In this document: one piece after another, positions 58,033 through 64,000 of the stretch
Numbering within the stretch: the first letter of the stretch is position 1
Layout: every line of letters begins with the position of its first letter
From: UBA1127 sp034422455
GTDB taxonomy: Bacteria > Chloroflexota > Dehalococcoidia > Lucifugimonadales > UBA1127
DNA: 64,000 nucleotides
Assembly (NCBI GenBank): GCA_034422455.1
Contig: DAOUJQ010000017.1
Location: forward strand, 26,572 to 90,571
Reading direction: 5' to 3'
The notes under the pieces: generated by a model
The model's input: the letters and a program-made list of their open reading frames with translations, nothing else
What the model was told of the DNA's origin: nothing
Database searches by the model: none
Program-made: the position numbers and the translations under genes

Positions 58033-60779
58033 ATTCCATGGCTCCTATCCTACGAAGTGGGATACATGTGGCGCTTCCGCCATCACGTTGCCTGAGGTTA
58101 CGCGATTTGCAGAACAACGGCATCCACGGCATTCCCGCCATCGCACGGGCCGCCGCATGGTGCGCGCTCCTGCTGCTCGCGGCCCTGCTGCTTTCGTCGC
58201 CCTTTCCGCCGCCGCTCCACGCGCAGACCAACAACGACCCGTATTTCCCGTCCGACGAGGAGGGTCTACGCAAAGTTGCGGAGAATACGCCCGCCGGCAG
58301 GAACATCGGCGCGCCCATAGCCGCAACGGACGATGACGGCGACCCGCTCACCTACTCGATCACCGGCCACAACGCTGACCTCTTTCAGATCGTGCCCTCC
58401 ACCGGCCAGCTGCGCACCAGGTCCCGGTTCAACTTCGAGCAACTGGATCACCCCGCCTTCGTCTTCACCTTGGAAGTCCATGACGGCAAGGATGCCAACG
58501 GCCAGCCGGACGACACTCTAGACGTCTTCATCTCCGTCCAGATAAACATCGAAAACGTCGATGAGCCGGGCTCCCTCACCATCCTGCCCACGCAACCCTA
58601 CGTGGCCAGCGTCGTCAGGGCACGGATCGTAGACCCGGACGGCGTGCTCGATTCCGCACAGTGGGAGTGGAGCCGGTCCCGGAGCAGTTCCGGCGGCTGG
58701 AGCACGATCGAGGACGCGGTCACAAATTCCTACATTCCGCGGCCCGCCGACGCGGGCATGCACCTGCGCGTCAGGGCCACGTATTTTGACCACGCAACCG
58801 AATTCGCGGAGCCCACGACCCTGGTGCGCGTTTCCGCCCGCGCAGGAGCGGAGAAAACCCCGCGGCCGGTCAAGGTCGAGGAGGTCGTCACCGGCCTCTC
58901 CATCCCCTGGGACCTGGCCTTCACGCCGGACGGGACCATGCTCTTCACGCAGCGCGGGGGGCACATTAGCGCCCGGCGCACAAACGGCACAGAGCAGCCC
59001 ATCATGGCGGACATGACCGACCTGTCCAAGGGGCAGGAGGCGGGGCTGATGTCCATCGTCGTCGACCCGAGCTTCAGTTCCAACCGGCGCTTCTACACCT
59101 GCCAGGCCCACACGGACGGGCCAATCGGCGATGAGACGGACGAGGACGACGAGGTGCAGGTCATCGCCTGGACGGTCAACGCCGGTTACACCGCGGCCAC
59201 CCGCGCCAACAACCCCCTCGTCGGGGGCATTCCCTCGAATAGCATGCACAGCGGCTGCCGGCTGCGGTTCGGACCGGACGGCTACCTCTGGATAACCACC
59301 GGAGACGCGCTGGAGGGGGGTCATCCGCAGGACCTGATGTCGCTGGGGGGCAAGGTGCTGCGCGTCAACGCCGCCACCGGCGAGGGCGCGCCCGGCAACC
59401 CCTTTTCGGCCTCCGGCTCGCCTCCCGGGTCGCCGCTGGTCTACACGTACGGCCACCGGAACGTGCAGGGCCTGGCGCGCCGGCCCGGCACGCGGCAGAT
59501 GTGGTCCGTGGAGCATGGCCCCGACAGGGACGATGAGATCAACGTGCTGGTCCCCGGCAGGAACTATGGCTGGGACCCCAGGTCTGGGGACGACTATTCC
59601 GAGCACGACGACTTTGTACCCATGACCGACACCGAGAAGTACCCGGATGCCGTCGAGGCGAAGTGGTCGTCCGGCTATCCAACCATCGCCGCCAGCGGCG
59701 GCGTCTTCCTGGAGGGGAGCAACTGGGGCCCGTGGAATGGAATGCTGGCCGTCGCCTCCCTCAGGGACAGGACGCTCCGGGTCTTCGATTTCGACTCAGG
59801 CGGCCGTCTGAGGAGCGAATTCGTCGTGCCGGAGCTCGATCATGCCTATGGGCTGAATTACTATGGCCGGCTCCGCTCGCCGGTGATGGGGCCGGACGGC
59901 TCCCTCTACGTCACCACCTCCCAGGGCGGGGGCATGGATGCCATCCTCAAGGTGACCCCCGTTGCCGAGCCCAGGTTTCCCTATCACCGCCCGCTGCACC
60001 GGACGGTCCGCACCGGCGCGCCCGCCGGAAGCAACGCCGGGGCGCCGGTCACCGCCAGGCGCATCGGCGGGGGCCGGTTGACGTACAGCCTGGGCGGCCC
60101 TGACGAGTACGCTTTTGACATCAATCCTTCATCGGGCCACCTTCAGACCAATGCCCATTTCGACAGCAGCACTGAAGGGGTGCAGTACAAGGTCGAGGTC
60201 TCCGTCCATGACGGTTCCCCCGACACAACCATCGACGACACCGTCGAGGTCCTCATCACCGTGGAGGGCCGTCCCCGGCCCCCACCGCCGCCTCCGCCGA
60301 CAAATAACGGCGGCGGCTTCGGCGGATTTGGCCCCGCACCCGTCGCCCCCAAGTTCGCCGAGGGCTTCCGGACGGAGCGCGAGGCCTTCGAGAACGCCAA
60401 GGCGGGAGACCCTGTCGGCGAGCCGGTGATCGCAACCCACCCCGATGACCTCGGCATCACCTACTCCCTCAGCGGGGAGGACGCCGCCCTCTTCGCCGTC
60501 GACGAGGACACCGGCCAGGTCCGCGTGCGGGAGGGAGTCGATCTGACGCTGGGGGACTCGTACAGCGTGAACGTCACCGCCACTGACACAGCGGGCACGG
60601 GCACGATCATCATCGTGGAAATCGCCGTTACGGAGGCGCCCTACCATGCATACGACGCCAACAGGAACGGGGTGATCGATTTCGACGAGGTCCTGGCGGC
60701 GGTGAACGACTACTTTGCCGGGGACATCGAAGAGGACGAGGTGATAGAGGTCATCAACCTCTACTTTGACGACTCGTGA
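58011..60779 (+). CDS. Secreted PQQ-type sugar dehydrogenase with cadherin-like domains
   Basis: The frame is open from a GTG at 58011 (922 residues); the true start could be the ATG at 58038 or a TTG near 58107, since the signal peptide IARAAAWCALLLLAALLLSS ends at HAQ near residue 72. Residues 75-190 are a cadherin-like domain (VAENTPAGRNIGAPIAATDD). Residues 290-650 form a beta-propeller of the soluble glucose dehydrogenase family: VVTGLSIPWDLAFTPDGTML, NSMHSGCRLRFGPDGYLWIT, YTYGHRNVQGLARRPGT and DDEINVLVPGRNYGWDPRSG. A Pro-rich linker and a second cadherin-like domain follow. It ends with an EF-hand/dockerin-like tail (YDANRNGVIDFDEVLAAVND). Substrate and PQQ use are not proven. Confidence 0.9.
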   Translation: MPTLPQSYSMAPILRSGIHVALPPSRCLRLRDLQNNGIHGIPAIARAAAWCALLLLAALLLSSPFPPPLHAQTNNDPYFPSDEEGLRKVAENTPAGRNIGAPIAATDDDGDPLTYSITGHNADLFQIVPSTGQLRTRSRFNFEQLDHPAFVFTLEVHDGKDANGQPDDTLDVFISVQINIENVDEPGSLTILPTQPYVASVVRARIVDPDGVLDSAQWEWSRSRSSSGGWSTIEDAVTNSYIPRPADAGMHLRVRATYFDHATEFAEPTTLVRVSARAGAEKTPRPVKVEEVVTGLSIPWDLAFTPDGTMLFTQRGGHISARRTNGTEQPIMADMTDLSKGQEAGLMSIVVDPSFSSNRRFYTCQAHTDGPIGDETDEDDEVQVIAWTVNAGYTAATRANNPLVGGIPSNSMHSGCRLRFGPDGYLWITTGDALEGGHPQDLMSLGGKVLRVNAATGEGAPGNPFSASGSPPGSPLVYTYGHRNVQGLARRPGTRQMWSVEHGPDRDDEINVLVPGRNYGWDPRSGDDYSEHDDFVPMTDTEKYPDAVEAKWSSGYPTIAASGGVFLEGSNWGPWNGMLAVASLRDRTLRVFDFDSGGRLRSEFVVPELDHAYGLNYYGRLRSPVMGPDGSLYVTTSQGGGMDAILKVTPVAEPRFPYHRPLHRTVRTGAPAGSNAGAPVTARRIGGGRLTYSLGGPDEYAFDINPSSGHLQTNAHFDSSTEGVQYKVEVSVHDGSPDTTIDDTVEVLITVEGRPRPPPPPPPTNNGGGFGGFGPAPVAPKFAEGFRTEREAFENAKAGDPVGEPVIATHPDDLGITYSLSGEDAALFAVDEDTGQVRVREGVDLTLGDSYSVNVTATDTAGTGTIIIVEIAVTEAPYHAYDANRNGVIDFDEVLAAVNDYFAGDIEEDEVIEVINLYFDDS

Positions 60780-61046
60780 CGCCTCCTGGCGACGGTACCC
60801 GTGCAGGCTAATTCCAGCGAATTTCACCAAAGTTATTACTGCGTTATCTAACTGCCCCGCGCGTTTACCCACACGTTATTTACGATTCCGTACACTGCCT
60901 AAAGCGTGTCTGCGAAACGTGTCAGTCCGTTGATGGGCCCCGCGGCATCTGCAGTGCGCCGCCGGAGGACGCGCCGGACCCCGGCAACAAACCCGGCAGG
61001 GCAGTAGGACCGGATGAGGAAACCAGGCGAAGCCATTTCGGTTCTA

Positions 61047-61090
61047 CGCCTCCTTCGGGAGGCGGCGATGTTCGTTACCCCCCCCCCCCC
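61047..61090 (+). promoter_or_regulatory. SD-sequestering UUCG hairpin and poly-C tract at the start of the propeller-repeat gene
   Basis: CGCCTCC (61047-61053)-TTCG-GGAGGCG (61058-61064) is a perfect 7-bp stem with a UUCG tetraloop that contains GGAGG, the Shine-Dalgarno for the ATG at 61068. A run of 13 C residues (61078-61090) sits in codons 4-8. Upstream, 60780-61046 shows no gene. Confidence 0.65.
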
Positions 61091-64000
61091 GGAGCATATG
61101 TTCTGCCGCTTCCTCTCCGCCGTGCCGAGGCCCGTCATGAGGCGGGCATTCTTCTTGCTCCGGCCCTGGCTGCTGCTGACGGCCGCCCTCGCCATCGCCG
61201 TCGGCCCTCAGACGCCGCCCGTGCCCGTCCACGCCCAGTCGACGACCGCCGGCTCGCTGGACGTGTCCTTCGGCGGCGACGGCATCGTCACCTCCAGCGT
61301 CAGCTCCGCCCAGAGCAAAATCAACGCGCTTGCGGTGCAGTCCGACGGGAAGATCGTGGCGGCGGGTAGCAGCTTAGCGGGGAGCGACCTGGACCTCACG
61401 CTGGTGCGCTACAACTCCGACGGGACGCTGGACACCACCTTCGGAGACGGGGACGGCAAGGTCACTACCGACTTTGGCAATGAAGACACCGCCTATGCGG
61501 TGGAGGTGCTGTCCGACGGGAAGATCCTGGCCGCTGGCTACACGGGCAGCGCGGCCAACTTCGATTTCGCCCTGGCTCGCTACACCGCCGACGGAGTCCT
61601 GGACACCGATTTCGGGACCGACGGCAAGGTCACCACCGCCATCGGCTCCGGCCACGACGAGATCCGCGCGATGGCGGTGCTGTCCGACGGGAAGATCCTG
61701 GTGGCAGGGAACAGCCACAACGGGACCAACAGGGATTTCATCCTCGCCCGCTACACCGCCGCCGGGGCCCTGGACACCACCTTCGGCTCAGGAACCGGCC
61801 AAATCAAGAACGGCTGGGTCCTCACCCCCATCGGCTCCGACGACGACTCCGCCACTTCGTTGGCGGTACACACCGACGGGAAGATCGTGGTAGGCGGGTC
61901 CACCAAGGTAAGCGGAAACAACCGCGATTTCGCCATCGCGCGCTACACCAGCGCGGGGGTCCTGGACACCACCTTCGACAGCGACGGCAAGGTCACGACT
62001 GACTTCGCCTCCGGCAACAGTAACGACCGAATTCACGGCGTGGCGGTGCTGTCCGACGGGAAGGTGCTGGCGGGAGGGTATAGCTCGCATCCTGCCCCGC
62101 GATTCACCGATTTCACGCTGGCGCGCTACACCGCCGGCGGGGCCCTGGACACCACGTTCGGCAGCGGCTCACCCAAGACCGGCTACGACGTCTCCATGCG
62201 GACCAGAAGCGACACCGGCCTTGCCATGCTGTTGCAGGGCGACGGAACGGTCCTGATCGGCGGATACGTCTATACCGGGACCGGGAACGACTACGATTTC
62301 GCGGTGGGGCGCTTCACTGCCGCAGGGGTCCTGGACACGACCTTTGGGACCAGCGGCGTGGCCACCACCCCCATCGGCTCCGACAATGACGAGGCCTCTG
62401 CGCTGGCGGTGCAGAGCGACGGGAAGATCGTGCTGGCCGGGTTCGGCCACAACGGGACTCACGAGGATTTCGCGCTCACGCGCTACAGCAGCGCGGGGGT
62501 CCTGGACACCAGCTTCGGGAGCAGCGGGGTGGTCACCACCGCCGCCGGCTCCGGCACCGACTACGGCTATGGGGTGGCGTTGCAGTCCGACGGGAAGCTG
62601 GTCATGGTCGGGGACGTCACCACCGGGAGCGCCATAGATTTCGGGCTGACGCGCTACAACTCCGACGGGACCGTGGACACCGGCTTCGGCAAAGACGGCA
62701 GGGTCACCACCGACTTCAACTCCGGCGCCAGCGATCACGGCGAAGCAGTTGCGGTGCAGTCCGACGGGAAGATCGTGGCGGCCGGCCGCAGCAACAAGGG
62801 GACTGCCAAGGACTTCGCCGTGGCCCGCTACAACTCTGACGGGTCCCTGGACACGGGCTTTGGGACCGGCGGCAAGGTCACGACCGACTTCAGTTCCGGC
62901 GAGGACAGGCCGTATGCGGTCGCCGTGCACACCGACGGGACGATTGTAGTCGTTGGGTATGCCCACAACGGCACCAGCAACGCTTTCGCCATCGCGCGCT
63001 ACACCAGCATGGGGGTCCCGGACACCTCTTTCGACAGCGACGGCAAGGTCACGACGGACTTCGGCACCAGCAACGACCGCGCCCGCGCGGTGGCGATTCA
63101 GTCGGACGGGAAGATCGTGGTGGGCGGAGGGGCCAAAGGGGACTTCACGGTGGCGCGCTACGACACCGACGGGTCGCTGGACACGAGCTTCGGGGGCGAC
63201 GCGGACGGCAACAACGTCAAGGACGGCTACGTGACCACCACCATGTCCTCCGCCGATGACACGGCCCTTGCCGTTGCGTTCCAGTCCGACGGGAAGATCG
63301 TGGCGGCCGGGGCCGCCGTCATCTCGGGCGACTACGATTTCGCGGTGGCGCGCTACAGCGCCGACGGTGCCCTGGACACGGACTTCGGCACGGTCAGCGG
63401 CTCGACCAGGACCGGCTGGGTCACCACCCCCATGAGTGACCACCGCGACATAGCGTATGGGCTGCTGCTGCAGGGCGGCGGGAGGATCGTGCTCGCCGGG
63501 TGGGCCGGCAACACGGCCGGCGGCGCGGCTCGCCCTCTCGATTTCGCGCTGGTGCGCTACACGGAAGACGGGGATTTGGACACCGACTTCGGCACCGGCG
63601 GCAAGGTCACCACGCCCATCGGCCCCGGCGACGACCGGGCCTACGGGGCCGTGCTGCAGGACGACGGGAAGATCGTGGCTGCCGGGTTCGCCCACAGCGG
63701 GAAGACCTACGAGTTCGCGTTGGCGCGCTACCACGCCCCCACCGCCAACACCGTTTCGCTGTCGGTCTCGCCAAGCAGCCGGGTGGACGAGGGCCTGCCG
63801 GTGACGGTGACCGCAAGGCTGTCGACGGCGCTGGAACAGCGGGTGACCATCCGCCTGACGGTGACGGACGGCACGGCGGAATCGAACGACTACCGCTCTC
63901 CCCGCAGCATCAGCATCGCCGCCGGGGAGACCAGCGGCACGGGCATCATCACCACGGCCCAGGACGCCGACACGGAGGACGAGACCTTCACGGTGGCGCT
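61068..64000 (+). CDS. Secreted delta-60-type beta-propeller repeat protein with Calx-beta domain, 5' part
   Basis: The frame is open from at least 61068 to the window edge (977 codons). ATGs at 61068, 61098 and 61137 are in frame; the first has GGAGG at ideal spacing. A signal peptide (AFFLLRPWLLLTAALAIAVG) ends near VHA-QS. Fourteen repeats of about 55-65 residues follow, each with a core such as GVLDTTFGTSG, then GKVTT, AVQSDGKIVVAG and DFAVARY (61252-63720). This is the uncharacterised delta-60 repeat pattern. A Calx-beta domain begins near 63765 (VSLSVSPSSRVDEGLPVTVT). Such proteins are surface or adhesive; exact role is unknown. The end lies beyond the window. Confidence 0.9.
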   Translation, partial: MFVTPPPPEHMFCRFLSAVPRPVMRRAFFLLRPWLLLTAALAIAVGPQTPPVPVHAQSTTAGSLDVSFGGDGIVTSSVSSAQSKINALAVQSDGKIVAAGSSLAGSDLDLTLVRYNSDGTLDTTFGDGDGKVTTDFGNEDTAYAVEVLSDGKILAAGYTGSAANFDFALARYTADGVLDTDFGTDGKVTTAIGSGHDEIRAMAVLSDGKILVAGNSHNGTNRDFILARYTAAGALDTTFGSGTGQIKNGWVLTPIGSDDDSATSLAVHTDGKIVVGGSTKVSGNNRDFAIARYTSAGVLDTTFDSDGKVTTDFASGNSNDRIHGVAVLSDGKVLAGGYSSHPAPRFTDFTLARYTAGGALDTTFGSGSPKTGYDVSMRTRSDTGLAMLLQGDGTVLIGGYVYTGTGNDYDFAVGRFTAAGVLDTTFGTSGVATTPIGSDNDEASALAVQSDGKIVLAGFGHNGTHEDFALTRYSSAGVLDTSFGSSGVVTTAAGSGTDYGYGVALQSDGKLVMVGDVTTGSAIDFGLTRYNSDGTVDTGFGKDGRVTTDFNSGASDHGEAVAVQSDGKIVAAGRSNKGTAKDFAVARYNSDGSLDTGFGTGGKVTTDFSSGEDRPYAVAVHTDGTIVVVGYAHNGTSNAFAIARYTSMGVPDTSFDSDGKVTTDFGTSNDRARAVAIQSDGKIVVGGGAKGDFTVARYDTDGSLDTSFGGDADGNNVKDGYVTTTMSSADDTALAVAFQSDGKIVAAGAAVISGDYDFAVARYSADGALDTDFGTVSGSTRTGWVTTPMSDHRDIAYGLLLQGGGRIVLAGWAGNTAGGAARPLDFALVRYTEDGDLDTDFGTGGKVTTPIGPGDDRAYGAVLQDDGKIVAAGFAHSGKTYEFALARYHAPTANTVSLSVSPSSRVDEGLPVTVTARLSTALEQRVTIRLTVTDGTAESNDYRSPRSISIAAGETSGTGIITTAQDADTEDETFTVA

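Overview
The window is 64 kb of high-GC bacterial chromosome. Gene content points to Chloroflexota, most likely a marine SAR202/Dehalococcoidia-type lineage. That is an inference from three things: catabolic enzymes typical of that group (MmgE/PrpD, HpcH/HpaI aldolases, an LLM flavin oxidoreductase, hydantoinase B, a solo TPP decarboxylase-like enzyme, alpha/beta hydrolases), secreted proteins ending in an EF-hand/dockerin-like tail, and hundreds of bases of short palindromic repeats between genes. A 16S or marker-gene tree would be needed to confirm it.

Layout. 1-2.8 kb (minus strand): argJ (cut by the window edge), a DUF1385 membrane protein, and rplU-rpmA-rpmE. 2.9-7.7 kb: an MmgE/PrpD protein, a Nudix hydrolase, and a pantothenate operon (DUF2520/PanG-like, panB, panC) behind a clear sigma-70 promoter. 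7.7-13.5 kb is accessory: low-GC DNA with a small membrane protein, a three-copy dispersed element carrying a small basic ORF, an SRPBCC protein, a 3-hydroxyisobutyrate dehydrogenase homologue, an HpaI aldolase, and a low-GC AAA ATPase/TOPRIM pair that looks like a defence system. 13.6-31.7 kb is mostly housekeeping: dnaA, fmt, ogt, class I aldolase, a PIN toxin-like pair, glpX, a large secreted FN3 protein, an F420-type nitroreductase, mutS, trmD, moaB, rsmH, ftsA and ftsZ.

32-41.5 kb holds a tightly packed pentose-phosphate operon: tkt, rpiB, a fused transaldolase-phosphoglucose isomerase, gnd, zwf and pgl. Most junctions overlap. With fba and glpX it gives a full route between hexose and pentose phosphates. 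41.5-64 kb holds a TauE/SafE permease, pyrF, DUF951, a STAS-like pair beside tRNA-Gly(GCC), a 2-hydroxyacid dehydrogenase, an ACT-malic enzyme, a YgjP-type metallopeptidase, and a run of catabolic genes separated by repeats. It ends in two large secreted proteins: a PQQ-type sugar dehydrogenase with cadherin-like domains, and a beta-propeller-repeat/Calx-beta protein that runs off the window.

The most unusual signals are these. (i) Short palindromic repeats lie in frame inside three genes (pgl tail, TauE loop, HyuB). (ii) A dispersed element occurs in three copies with conserved ends and a covarying palindrome; one copy is ORF-bearing and two are internally deleted. (iii) A two-gene AAA/TOPRIM cassette has atypical base composition. 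(iv) An 18-bp RNA-level stem with a competing hairpin lies between rsmH and ftsA. (v) An HpaI aldolase is fused to a winged-helix-like domain. (vi) A UUCG hairpin covers the Shine-Dalgarno of the last gene, followed by a run of 13 C residues in its first codons.
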